Notes: generated from the letters alone by a model not told the origin. Numbered from the stretch's first letter, positions 56,247-64,000 are shown. The stretch is DNA of 64,000 bases from Flavobacterium odoriferum (GCF_025499515.1 NZ_JAMKFA010000014.1:95759-159758); one strand, 5' to 3'. A program made the numbers and translations.

Positions 56247-57122
56247 ATGCAATTAAAGCAATCAGAGAGAAAACAAGTTAAGCTTCGTTTAGGGATAAGT
56301 GGAGCAAGTGGCTTTGGTAAAACCAAGTCAGCATTATTATTAGCCTATGGAATGACTAATGATTGGAGTAAAATAGCAGTTATTGATACTGAAAATTCCT
56401 CTGCATCATTGTATTCAGATTTAGGAAATTTCTATGTTATAGATATTTCTGCTCCTTACACACCTGAGAGGTATATTGAAGCAATTACACTATGTGAGAA
56501 TTCGAATATATCAGTTATAATTATTGATTCTATTACCCATGAGTGGAATGGTTCAGGTGGATGTTTAGATATTCATGAAAAACTAGGTGGTAGATTTCAA
56601 GATTGGGCAATTGTGACACCAAGACACCAAGCTTTCATTGATAAAATTCTACAATCAAGTTGCCATGTTATTACTACAGCTAGGAGAAAAATTGAGTATG
56701 ACATTGACAAAGATGCTAATGGTAGATTGAAAGTACAAAAATTTGGCACTAAAGAAATTACTAGAGAAGGCTTTGAATATGAGCTTACAGTCAATTTCGA
56801 GTTAATCAATGACAATCATTTAGCTAGAGCAAGTAAGGACAGAACAGGGCTATTTATGAATAAACCTGAATTTGTCATTAATTCTGCAACAGGTAAAAGG
56901 ATTTTAGAATGGTGCAATTCTGGTACTAACTTACAAGATGCTAGAGAGAAAATTAAAGCTACTAAAACAGTTGAGGAATTGAAAGTCTTATACAATCAAT
57001 ACAGCAATTGGAGAGAGCTTTTAGAGTATGATTTTAAAATTCAAAAAGACACTATCAACTCAAAAGAATTATTGTTAAACCCTAAATCATTTTCTACAAA
57101 TGGACACACAACTCATCACTGA
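56247..57122 (+). CDS. RecA-like P-loop ATPase of the island
   Basis: 291-aa ATPase; ATG at 56247 (MQLKQSERKQVKLRLGISG) chosen because the longer reading covers the structured RNA and terminator. Walker A is GASGFGKTKS near residues 19-28, Walker B IIIDSITHEW near 91-100. The arrangement resembles phage and mobile-element ATPases of the RecA/Sak4-like group, which anneal single strands or load recombination proteins. The 3' end overlaps the start of the DUF3871 gene by 23 bp, implying translational coupling and joint function in island replication or recombination. Confidence 0.75.
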   Translation: MQLKQSERKQVKLRLGISGASGFGKTKSALLLAYGMTNDWSKIAVIDTENSSASLYSDLGNFYVIDISAPYTPERYIEAITLCENSNISVIIIDSITHEWNGSGGCLDIHEKLGGRFQDWAIVTPRHQAFIDKILQSSCHVITTARRKIEYDIDKDANGRLKVQKFGTKEITREGFEYELTVNFELINDNHLARASKDRTGLFMNKPEFVINSATGKRILEWCNSGTNLQDAREKIKATKTVEELKVLYNQYSNWRELLEYDFKIQKDTINSKELLLNPKSFSTNGHTTHH

Positions 57123-58248
57123 CAAATCTACTACCATAATAGAGAATAATGGTAGTACTACAGAAGGAACATTGGTATTACAAAGAGTAAATCCAAATGG
57201 TAGTAAAACTATATTGAATTATCCTAAAAGTGAAAATATTGATATAGATAATGAAGTTATGCTACCTAGCAAGATTAATGAGCTTATTGCTGTAGAAACC
57301 ACTTCAAAACCTACAGAAACAAGCTTATTTATACCCAAACCATTTATTGAAGCTAACACTTCAGAAATTAGTTTGCATACCTTAAAAAGTGATTGTATTA
57401 TACCAGTTTTTAGCAAGGATAATGAACGTACAATTTCTCATAATGAGTTTATTGAAATAGCTGAAAATTGTATTTCAAAAGTATTTCCACATCATCAAGT
57501 AGATGTTCCAGAAGTGCGTGTAAGCCATCAAATTAAGGGCAGGGTCCCAAGTGCCATAAATAAACAAGCTAAAGATTTGCTTGACCACGAAAGAACACAA
57601 TACTTTGAAAGAATGGCATTCATAATTAGAATACCTAGTATTGTTGATACAATTAATGGTAATGAAATTGCTTTATGTATTGGTGGAGTAAGAAGCTATA
57701 ATTTAGAGAACTTATACAACAAGAAGACTATTGAAAAGTTCAAGTTTTTTATTGGCTTCCAAGTGAAAGTATGTTGTAACCTAGCTGTATCAAGTGATGG
57801 ATTTGTGGAAGAAATGCGTGTTAGTTCGTATCAAGAGTTACAAAGCAAGATTTTAGAAGTGTTGTACAATTTTAATGCAGAAAAGCAATTAGCTCAAATG
57901 AAGCAACTCTCTGAATACTCACTTACAGAACATCAGTTTGCTCAATTATTGGGTAGAACAAGACTATATCAGCACTTACCTAAAAAAGACAAGCTAAATA
58001 TTCCTACACTAAACTTCAATGATGGACAGCTAAACTGCATAGCAAAAGACTATTACGAGGATGCTAGTTTTAGCAGAAATGAAAATGGGGATATTAACCT
58101 ATGGAATGTATATAACCTCTTTACTCAAGCTAATAAATCAAGCTATATTGACACTTTTCTTGATAGAAATGTAAATGCCTTTGATTTCTCAAATGGCTTG
58201 TTAAAAACACTAAATGGTAGCTCTAACTATCATTGGTTTTTGAGTTGA
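57100..58248 (+). CDS. DUF3871 family protein
   Basis: 382-aa protein with the DUF3871 hallmark segments: ISHNEFIEIAENCISKVFP, EVRVSHQIKGRVPSAINKQAKDLL, QYFERMAFIIRIPSI, CIGGVRSYNLENLYNKK and CNLAVSSDGFVEEMRVSSYQEL. The first about 100 residues look flexible. The family is found on Bacteroidota mobile elements and resembles phage-type DUF932 proteins in size and context, but its function is unknown to me. It overlaps the RecA-like gene upstream and ends at a terminator facing the minus-strand block. Confidence 0.85.
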   Translation: MDTQLITDKSTTIIENNGSTTEGTLVLQRVNPNGSKTILNYPKSENIDIDNEVMLPSKINELIAVETTSKPTETSLFIPKPFIEANTSEISLHTLKSDCIIPVFSKDNERTISHNEFIEIAENCISKVFPHHQVDVPEVRVSHQIKGRVPSAINKQAKDLLDHERTQYFERMAFIIRIPSIVDTINGNEIALCIGGVRSYNLENLYNKKTIEKFKFFIGFQVKVCCNLAVSSDGFVEEMRVSSYQELQSKILEVLYNFNAEKQLAQMKQLSEYSLTEHQFAQLLGRTRLYQHLPKKDKLNIPTLNFNDGQLNCIAKDYYEDASFSRNENGDINLWNVYNLFTQANKSSYIDTFLDRNVNAFDFSNGLLKTLNGSSNYHWFLS

Positions 58249-58252
58249 GAAG

Positions 58253-58289
58253 AACCCAATCCCAATCAAGGGGTTGGGTTTATTTTTTT
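58253..58289. terminator. Bidirectional terminator between the two gene blocks
   Basis: AACCCAATCCC (58253-58263) / GGGGTTGGGTT (58270-58280) with one wobble pair and a following T-run; it separates the plus-strand DUF3871 gene from the minus-strand block and overlaps the last codons of the latter. Confidence 0.85.
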
Positions 58290-58534
58290 ACAGTATAAAA
58301 ATCTACAACTTCTTTTTCTGTTAAGAATCTTATTCTTTCAGCTGTTAATTGATATAACTCTCCTGTTTTTAAATCTTCAACTAATCCAATGAAATAATCA
58401 CTACCATAATTTTTTTGTTGTACTCTCCATAAATGGAAATATCCAATTTTATTATTAGGATGATTTTTTAATACTTTCTCTGTATAATCAGCATTAGTTA
58501 CATACTCAACTAATCTTAAATCTGGTTTTGTCAT
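58280..58534 (-). CDS. Small protein, paralogue of the neighbouring gene
   Basis: 84-aa protein of no known family. It shares a core with the next gene upstream: GYFHLWRVQQ, GSDYFIGLVEDLKTGELYQL and FLTEKEVVDFYT here correspond to GFFHIFKKN, GSEIVLGIIEDEKTGNLLEI and SFTKEVVENL there. The pattern predicts a small beta-barrel or beta-sheet with one helix. No catalytic residues are evident. It is the last gene of the minus-strand island block. The likely role is a binding or immunity-type accessory protein, but this is a guess. Confidence 0.6.
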   Translation of the reverse strand: MTKPDLRLVEYVTNADYTEKVLKNHPNNKIGYFHLWRVQQKNYGSDYFIGLVEDLKTGELYQLTAERIRFLTEKEVVDFYTVKK

Positions 58535-58545
58535 ACTGAAATAAA

Positions 58546-58932
58546 TTAAACAGGTTGTTCAGATATGTGTCCTATTATGTTTCCATCAAAATCAATAATA
58601 TTACCATTTTTATCTGTAGCAGTTTTAAAATCATCACTTACATTAAATGGTAAATCATCATTATCATCTTCAAATATGAAATCTGATGACTCATTGACTT
58701 TAGAAACATTTTTTGAGATTGAATTTGGTATTAAATTTTCAACAACCTCTTTTGTAAATGAAAAGTTGGCTATTTGAATTTCTAATAAATTTCCTGTCTT
58801 TTCATCTTCTATAATCCCTAATACAATTTCAGAACCATTTTCAGCAATATTCTTTTTGAAAATATGGAAAAATCCAACTTTTGAAGTTTTGGAATTTTCT
58901 AACTTGTACTTTACTTTTCTTAATTGTGTCAT
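58546..58932 (-). CDS. Small protein with acidic tail, paralogue of the neighbouring gene
   Basis: 128-aa protein whose first about 70 residues align with the neighbour at 58280-58534 (GFFHIF, GIIEDEKTGNLLEI, SFTKEVVENL). The C-terminal part is extra: an acidic, probably disordered segment (DFIFEDDNDDLPFN) and a short repeat-like end (DKNGNIIDFDGNIIGHI). The gap to its neighbour is 11 bp. No known family. The acidic tail resembles DNA mimics or single-strand-binding-protein tails only in composition, so no function is proposed. Confidence 0.6.
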   Translation of the reverse strand: MTQLRKVKYKLENSKTSKVGFFHIFKKNIAENGSEIVLGIIEDEKTGNLLEIQIANFSFTKEVVENLIPNSISKNVSKVNESSDFIFEDDNDDLPFNVSDDFKTATDKNGNIIDFDGNIIGHISEQPV

Positions 58933-58947
58933 TTTACTTCAAATTAT

Positions 58948-59409
58948 TTAATACAACCATTCTTTAATCTTTTCTATCAGTTCTGACTTACTTATAGGTG
59001 CTACTTCATTAAAGAATTTCAATTTAATACCATTGTATTTTTCCCCAACTGAATCACCATTTAAGTAATTTCTGAGTATTGAATTATCTACAAACCAATA
59101 ATTCTCACTATCCTCATTTCCTAATATCCAACGTAAATTTTTTTCAAAATAATCAGTCCTATCTTTTAATAATTCAGGTTGAAATCCACCACCTTTGCCA
59201 TGACCAAAACCAAGTCTTCCATGACTTTTTTTGTGATACTTAATTTCTAAAAAATATAACTCTGGGTTAGCTCCATTTTTTGCAATCAATACATCAACTG
59301 CTTTTTTAAAATTGAAGAGTTTATAGCTTTGGTTTTCAGAAATAATATCATTCAAAATGTCTTTTCTGATATGATTTTCAAAAGCTGTTTCATTAATTAT
59401 ATCTCTCAT
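58948..59409 (-). CDS. PD-(D/E)XK nuclease-like protein
   Basis: 153-aa protein. AVDVLIAKNG (Asp39) and LYFLEIKYHKK (Glu55, Lys57) give the D-X(15)-ExK layout of the PD-(D/E)XK nuclease fold, with a Gly-rich loop after it (GRLGFGHGKGGGF) and a helical C-terminus. Restriction endonucleases, Holliday-junction resolvases and defence nucleases share this core. It lies in the minus-strand block 15 bp upstream of the small paralogue pair and about 170 bp downstream of the DUF5131 gene, so it may be the nuclease arm of the defence-like module. The specific family is not recognised. Confidence 0.6.
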   Translation of the reverse strand: MRDIINETAFENHIRKDILNDIISENQSYKLFNFKKAVDVLIAKNGANPELYFLEIKYHKKSHGRLGFGHGKGGGFQPELLKDRTDYFEKNLRWILGNEDSENYWFVDNSILRNYLNGDSVGEKYNGIKLKFFNEVAPISKSELIEKIKEWLY

Positions 59410-59580
59410 CCAACTACTTCAGTTTTTTGTATTAATCTGTTTAATATGAAAATATAAATTAATTAAATCACAAATAATTGACCATATTCTTAAAAAATGA
59501 CAAATGGTAATTTGATAATTTGAATTGTAATAAAGAGGTTGATTAAGTATTTTTATTAAAATGATATATTGTAATTTAGA

Positions 59581-60321
59581 TTACATTATTAATTCAACCT
59601 CTGGCTCTTCATTCCATTCTTTACCTAATAGAATTCTTCCATTAGCTTTTTTACTTCTTTTAACACCATCTTCTCCCCAAGTTCCCCATTGTTTGAAGAA
59701 AAATGCAACACCTTGTTCATCGCATTGTCTTTGAATATCAATTGCCCATTCGGGTTTCATAGGTCTAGCTTTATGACCACTCTCACCACCAACTATTACC
59801 CAATGAATATTTTCTAAATTTAATTTACCAACATTTCCAATTAGAGGTTCAATGGATAAAAATCTAATCTCAGCATCAATATTTCTTAAAGCATCAATTC
59901 TGTTTTTAGTCTTTGAATTTTCCACTGTAACACCTAACCAAACATTTTTAGGGACTTTTCTAGTTCTAAAATATTCTTCTAAAATATTTTCTCTTTTAGT
60001 TAAAATTTGATATTGATGTATTGGTGTTTGTTCTATTGTTTGAAAAACTTCATCGAGAAAATCAAATGGCATTTTTTCATGAAATAAATCACTCATAGAG
60101 TTAACAAAAAATTTTGTTGGCTTTTTTATTTTTTTTGGTAGTTCCAACCTATCAGGCATTATTGTAAACTCAAAACCATTTTCATAGCCTGGTGTACCCA
60201 TAGCTTGAAGTCTTTTAGCCATAGTTTCAGCATAACAATTTTTGCAACCTGATGTTACTTTGTTACAACCTGTGGAAGGATTCCATGTTGCATCAGTCCA
60301 TTCTATCTTTGAATATTTCAC
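59581..60321 (-). CDS. DUF5131 (phage Gp37/Gp68-like) three-Cys-motif protein
   Basis: 246-aa protein of the DUF5131 family. The N-terminus KIEWTDATWNPSTGCNKVTSGCKNCYAETMAKRL carries the three-cysteine motif (Cys19, Cys26, Cys29; C-x6-C-x2-C), which probably holds a metal or iron-sulfur cluster. Later landmarks are FVNSMSDLFHE, WLGVTVENSKT, FLSIEPLIG, WVIVGGESGHKARPM and FFKQWG. The pattern recalls radical-SAM or photoproduct-lyase-like barrels, but the activity is not established. The gene starts 1 bp after the stop of tcmP, its typical partner in this family, so the two proteins are expected to work together. Confidence 0.88.
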   Translation of the reverse strand: MKYSKIEWTDATWNPSTGCNKVTSGCKNCYAETMAKRLQAMGTPGYENGFEFTIMPDRLELPKKIKKPTKFFVNSMSDLFHEKMPFDFLDEVFQTIEQTPIHQYQILTKRENILEEYFRTRKVPKNVWLGVTVENSKTKNRIDALRNIDAEIRFLSIEPLIGNVGKLNLENIHWVIVGGESGHKARPMKPEWAIDIQRQCDEQGVAFFFKQWGTWGEDGVKRSKKANGRILLGKEWNEEPEVELIM

Positions 60322-60322
60322 T

Positions 60323-61420
60323 TTATTTGATTGTTATTTTAAAATCTTTTGGTGGTGCTAAGTTATGGATTTTTTCAGTTTTAGTTTTAACAGGTAGAAT
60401 TTTATTTTCTTTTTCAAGTTTTCGTAACACTTCATTACAATGTTTTGGAAGACAACCAAATTCTAGTGTTTTTAGATAAACTTTGTATAATGAAGTTTCT
60501 TTATCGGATAAAATTTGACTTCTAATTTCAGAATCTAACAATCCTAATTTTTTTATTGTGTTATCTTCTTCAAATAATGATGGCTGCCCCTCTATTATCT
60601 TTTCTTCATCAATATTATAATTTGCATCACCCGTATGTGGATTTATTTTCCAACCTACTTTCAAAAACTTTTCTATTCCTAGAGTATGATTTGACCCAAA
60701 AATTAATCCATAAATATTAATCCCTTTTTTAATTGAAAAAGGAGCTAACATATAATTTGTATCAACCATTGATTTGTAATATTCGAATACAACTTTGTGT
60801 GAATGAAAGGGTTTTGTATCTTCAAAATTCTCCTTTGTAATTGATAAATAACTTTTAAACTCAGGTAATTCATTAAATCTTCTAACAAATGAAGAGGAGA
60901 TAAAGAATATAAAGTCTGTTCTTTCAAAACTTATCAATTTCTTAAAAATCTCTGTTGTTATTTCCTTAATCCCAAATTGGTCAAGAATCATTAACCTTGG
61001 TAATTTAGAATTTTTAATCATCTTCGGATATATTTCTTTGAAAAAATCCTGAAATGATAAATTAAATAATTTGATTGCTACTTTTTCTTTGTTATAGTTA
61101 AATTCATTAATGTGATTTGATAATATATTAAATGTTTTTTCATCTTTTTCATTATAGATAACATTAATTTTAACTCTAGTAGTTGATACCAAATCACTGA
61201 ACTCATTCAAGACATCTAAGATAATTAATGAGCTTCCTAATGTCCCATTTACATCTTTCCCTTCACCAGCAAAAAAATCATAAATAAAGATATTATCCCA
61301 ATGTGTTTTTTCATAATTTGAAATAAAAACAGGAAGCCACTCTTTTAAATAATTTCTAAAAATCTCTAGTTTAGCTTTTGTGCCATCATCAAAAGGTGTA
61401 TTAAAATGATTTTTTGCCAT
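60323..61420 (-). CDS. tcmP: TcmP, three-Cys-motif partner protein
   Basis: 365-aa member of the TcmP family, defined by co-occurrence with DUF5131. The N-terminal half resembles a Rossmann methyltransferase or nucleotidyl-binding fold: YDFFAGEGK (residues 47-55), NVIYNEKDEK (87-96) and LMILDQFGIKEIT (143-155) stand at motif I, motif II and motif IV positions. The C-terminal region (about 250-365) is unassigned and basic at its end. Only 1 bp separates it from DUF5131 downstream and 39 bp from the ATPase upstream. Its reaction is unknown; base or tRNA modification are possible guesses. Confidence 0.85.
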   Translation of the reverse strand: MAKNHFNTPFDDGTKAKLEIFRNYLKEWLPVFISNYEKTHWDNIFIYDFFAGEGKDVNGTLGSSLIILDVLNEFSDLVSTTRVKINVIYNEKDEKTFNILSNHINEFNYNKEKVAIKLFNLSFQDFFKEIYPKMIKNSKLPRLMILDQFGIKEITTEIFKKLISFERTDFIFFISSSFVRRFNELPEFKSYLSITKENFEDTKPFHSHKVVFEYYKSMVDTNYMLAPFSIKKGINIYGLIFGSNHTLGIEKFLKVGWKINPHTGDANYNIDEEKIIEGQPSLFEEDNTIKKLGLLDSEIRSQILSDKETSLYKVYLKTLEFGCLPKHCNEVLRKLEKENKILPVKTKTEKIHNLAPPKDFKITIK

Positions 61421-61459
61421 GTTATTGCTGTATTACATGATGATTCATTATATAAAATA

Positions 61460-63352
61460 TTATATTATAGTTCTAAGAGGATTACTATCTTTTTTGAAGA
61501 CAACTCCATCCCAAAAATCAGCAGGTAATGTCCCTGTTGATTTTTTATGCCAATTATCATAATCAGTTTTAAAAGAAATTAATTCATTCCCTTTTTTAAA
61601 AAATTCCCCATTTTTATAAATTGTAAAATTTACAATTCCCTTAGATAAATATACATCTCCATTTGGTGTTCTAATCAATCTAAAATCATCTTGAATTTCA
61701 TACTCTTTAAGCCAAGTATTACCTTCATCATTATCAACCATTTCAAATAGTAAAATATCATCTTTTTCAAATACATTTTTTTTGAAGTCAAATAATTTAA
61801 GTTGTTTTAATGTACTCAAACATTCATAAACTTCACTATTAAATTTCGGAACATCATAACTATCATGACTAGTTGAATTTAAAACAAATTTTCTATGCTT
61901 ATCAAGTTCCTCAAATAACGGAATATTAATCCCGCAATTCTTCATGTAATTTATAGATTGTTGTATTAATCCATTCAAATCCTGAATTGTAAAATCAGGT
62001 TTAAATTGTAAACGTAATGGTAAAAAATCTTTACAAAATGATTCTGCTTCCTTTCTTAGAAAATTCCCAGCTACCTCATACTCTTTTAAGACAAGATATT
62101 TTTCAGCCTTTTCAATGTAACTTAATGATTTGGTAATAAATGGTAATGGAATATCATTTTCAATATTAGAATACATTTCAAAATACTCCCAATTGTTTTG
62201 TTTTAATGATTTTATTTTATGCTTCGCCATTTCAAAAAACAACTTATCATGAGTCAGTATTATAAGTTGAAAATCTGTAGTTTTTTTCAAAATAATATCT
62301 AACACAATATTCCTGTGGCTCATATCAAGACTTAATAATAAATCATCTAGTACTAAAATGTTAGAAGTATCAGGAAATGTTGGTCTAGAGTCAAGCATTG
62401 CTAATCTAATAGCTAAAGCAATTGCAGTTAATCTAGCTTCATTTAAAAATGTATGTGGCTTATGTAATAACTTTTTAGGTTCAGGTAATTTGGAATGATT
62501 ATATCTTAATTCTAATGGAATTCTTGGCTTATGAATTTTCCCATCTTTGGTTCTTTTACTTAAGTTTTTATTGAATTCACATTTAATTGATTCTACATTA
62601 AAACTAATAATGTAGTTTTCTTGAAATTCATTTTCCAAATAACTATTTGCAGATTCTGTAATTTCTAGAAGAAATTTTTTTAACAACTCAATGAATCTTG
62701 GTATAGTATTATTTTTAAATCTTCTGTACTCATCTGAACCTTCCTTAATGGTGTTCATACCACTATTTTTTGGTAATTTTTTTGGAGCTTCATTTATGAA
62801 TTCCCACCAGTCAGATGCGTAAGTTTTTCCAGAAAGTGTATTTGACAAGTCATAATATTCTTCTTCAAAATCAATAAACATTAAAACTTCTTTTTCAAAT
62901 AGTGGAAACAAATCAATAGGCTCACTATTTCTGAAATCATAAATTTTAGAAAGATATTTGTAATTGATAAAGTCACTAGAATCTAATGTTCTTTTAACAA
63001 AACTTCCAACACTTGTATTTGATGAATTAAATGAAATTTTTCTAATTTCGGGTACTTCATTATCATCTTCAAAATAAATTTCTACAGAACTATTATCATT
63101 ATCTTCACAAAACCTATTTCTTAAGTTTTCAGGATGATTTGCTTGGAAGTACTTATTTATAGTGTTATTAGTTTTTAAACAACTCTGTAAAAAAGTATAT
63201 AATGCCCAATATATGGAACTTTTACCACTACCATTTTCCCCAAAAAACAATACATTATTTTTATTGATTTCTAAGGTGTTTTGAGGATGAGAATTTCTAT
63301 CTCCATAGAAAAATTTGAAATTTTCAAGGGTAATGGATTTTATTCTTTGCAT
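61460..63352 (-). CDS. SMC/RecF-type AAA ATPase, defence-like
   Basis: 630-aa ATPase of the SMC/RecF/Rad50 class. Walker A is FFGENGSGKSS (residues 37-46), the signature-like helix FLNEARLTAIALAIRLA (302-318), Walker B NILVLDDLLLSLD (331-343), and the switch His follows in ILTHDK (365-370). There is no long coiled coil, unlike Rad50. The C-terminal about 250 residues form an unassigned domain. ATPases of this type drive several known defence systems (for example Septu, PARIS, Lamassu). It follows the methylase fragment by 4 bp and precedes tcmP by 39 bp, so the ATPase is probably part of the same module. Confidence 0.8.
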   Translation of the reverse strand: MQRIKSITLENFKFFYGDRNSHPQNTLEINKNNVLFFGENGSGKSSIYWALYTFLQSCLKTNNTINKYFQANHPENLRNRFCEDNDNSSVEIYFEDDNEVPEIRKISFNSSNTSVGSFVKRTLDSSDFINYKYLSKIYDFRNSEPIDLFPLFEKEVLMFIDFEEEYYDLSNTLSGKTYASDWWEFINEAPKKLPKNSGMNTIKEGSDEYRRFKNNTIPRFIELLKKFLLEITESANSYLENEFQENYIISFNVESIKCEFNKNLSKRTKDGKIHKPRIPLELRYNHSKLPEPKKLLHKPHTFLNEARLTAIALAIRLAMLDSRPTFPDTSNILVLDDLLLSLDMSHRNIVLDIILKKTTDFQLIILTHDKLFFEMAKHKIKSLKQNNWEYFEMYSNIENDIPLPFITKSLSYIEKAEKYLVLKEYEVAGNFLRKEAESFCKDFLPLRLQFKPDFTIQDLNGLIQQSINYMKNCGINIPLFEELDKHRKFVLNSTSHDSYDVPKFNSEVYECLSTLKQLKLFDFKKNVFEKDDILLFEMVDNDEGNTWLKEYEIQDDFRLIRTPNGDVYLSKGIVNFTIYKNGEFFKKGNELISFKTDYDNWHKKSTGTLPADFWDGVVFKKDSNPLRTII

Positions 63353-63356
63353 AAAT

Positions 63357-63848
63357 TTAAGCTGTAAGTATTGGCATTAATAAATCTCTTAACTCTATCT
63401 TCATTAACTTAATGTTATTTCTAATTTCATTATTCTTTTCTCTTAATTTTTGATAAGTTTCATGAATAATTTTTATTTGAGATTCTAAGTTACTGTTTTC
63501 AATAGATATAATATCTCTCTCTAAAAATTTAAGAAAATCAATTTTTTTTTCTTTAAAATCATTAGGAAAGTAAATTTGAAATATTATTGCATCTAATAAC
63601 TCTTCGAAAACTTCAATTAAATGATTATTAGGGACATGAATATTTATTAAGTTTTTTTCTTTAGAAATAATTAAAATGTAGTCAATAATTGTTTCAATAT
63701 ATTTAGTGAATTCTTTTGATTCAACAATAGGTATTTCCGAAAGAGGTTTTTGATATAATTCAAGCATATCACCTTTTCTTTTACCTTTATTTAACAACCA
63801 ATAATAATATAATTTCGAATTCAATAATGCTAAAATATATTTTAGGCT
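63357..63848 (-). pseudogene. C-terminal remnant of an Eco57I-like (type IIG) methylase
   Basis: The segment SLKYILALLNSKLYYYWLLN, then GKRKGDMLELYQKPLSEIPIV, is the conserved target-recognition part near the C-terminus of Eco57I/type IIG restriction-modification enzymes; a helical end of about 110 residues follows. The 155-aa reading has only a TTG start, and upstream of about 63848 the sequence becomes the repeat-rich end of an insertion element. The N-terminal methylase and nuclease domains are therefore missing at this point and may continue beyond the insertion, outside the window. It lies 4 bp before the ATPase gene. Confidence 0.8.
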
Positions 63849-63849
63849 A

Positions 63850-64000
63850 ATATGGAAAAAACGGTCAAATTGACCACCACTTTCCAGTCTAAATTGACCA
63901 TCGATTTCGGTGCAAACTGACCACCCAATTCCAGTCCAAATTGACCACCTAAATTTTAGGGTAAATTAGACATTAAAAACAGTTACTTTTTTTCATGTTG
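63850..64000. mobile_element. Terminal region of an IS21-family-like insertion sequence
   Basis: Four copies of AAATTGACCACC or close variants at 63867, 63891, 63914 and 63938 (spacing 24, 23, 24 bp), preceded by the perfect palindrome GGTCAAATTGACC (63863-63875). Multiple terminal repeats of this GGTCAATTT type are characteristic of IS21-family ends, where the transposase IstA binds. The transposase genes would lie to the right; an ATG at 63995 may be the first start. The left tip is between 63848 and 63862. Confidence 0.7.

Larger units (their letters stand above)
51913..64000. mobile_element. Left part of an integrated genomic island at the tRNA array
   Basis: Starts at the 3' end of the last initiator tRNA and carries direct repeats, a tyrosine integrase, a helicase, a RecA-like ATPase, a DUF3871 protein and a defence-like gene block. 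All these genes are accessory families, in contrast to the core genes on the left. No relaxase or conjugation gene is seen and the right attachment site is not inside the window, so size and class (integrative element or prophage satellite) remain open. Confidence 0.8.

Noticed and set aside
52117..64000. Second attachment site of the island inside the window
   Set aside because: No copy of the tRNA 3' segment (GGTTCGAGTCCTGTTCCCGC) was found to the right of 51912, so the island must end beyond 64000.

Overview
The window is a chromosomal segment of a gliding member of the Bacteroidota, most likely Flavobacterium or a close relative (family Flavobacteriaceae). The evidence is the AT-rich sequence, the complete gldK-gldL-gldM-gldN cluster (gliding motor and type IX secretion core), many promoters of the TTG-N19-TAnnTTTG type used by Bacteroidota sigma-A, several TonB-dependent receptor or plug proteins, and flavobacterial housekeeping gene order. 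No search could be run, so family calls rest on motifs and memory of the families. Layout: bases 1-740 hold the 3' part of a beta-CASP metallo-beta-lactamase ribonuclease. Bases 787-3906 are a metal-handling cassette (HYC_CC_PP protein, TonB-dependent receptor with a His tail, secreted heavy-metal-associated domain protein). Bases 3967-11222 are an inorganic-carbon uptake operon (small membrane protein, dabA, dabB, a SulP transporter, a DUF2490 outer-membrane protein), bracketed by two hairpins with identical 13-nt arms. Bases 11261-15956 are two tandem paralogous surface proteins with a TonB plug but no barrel. Bases 16041-23050 carry groEL/groES, secG, a TPR protein, lptE, a sigma-54 activator, a GxxExxY gene enclosed by a perfect 18-bp inverted repeat, and miaB. 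Bases 23198-32782 carry topA, a ureohydrolase-fold protein whose metal ligands look lost, gldKLMN and an FAD oxidoreductase. Bases 32801-51416 are further core genes: DUF983, ABC-F, a histidine kinase-OmpA-response regulator operon, GSCFA, alaS, an M23 peptidase, MerR, a LemA/TPM trio, der and era. From 51534 the character changes. Four initiator tRNA genes lie in perfect 102-bp tandem array behind a consensus promoter. They are followed by six copies of a GTACAC-type 10-mer and a tyrosine integrase, the classic picture of a mobile element inserted at a tRNA. The island continues past the right edge. It carries a helicase-like protein, an intergenic region that folds into several perfect stems and ends in a terminator (candidate structured RNA), a RecA-like ATPase overlapping a DUF3871 protein, and then a minus-strand block: two small paralogous proteins, a PD-(D/E)XK nuclease-like protein, DUF5131 (Gp37/Gp68-like, three-Cys motif), TcmP (three-Cys-motif partner), an SMC/RecF-type ATPase, and the C-terminal end of an Eco57I-like restriction-modification methylase. 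The methylase is cut off by the end of what looks like an IS21-family insertion sequence. The most interesting material is this cargo: a tightly packed methylase-ATPase-TcmP-DUF5131(-nuclease) array that looks like an uncharacterised defence or DNA/RNA-modification module, and the structured RNA candidate. Both are inferences from motifs and context.
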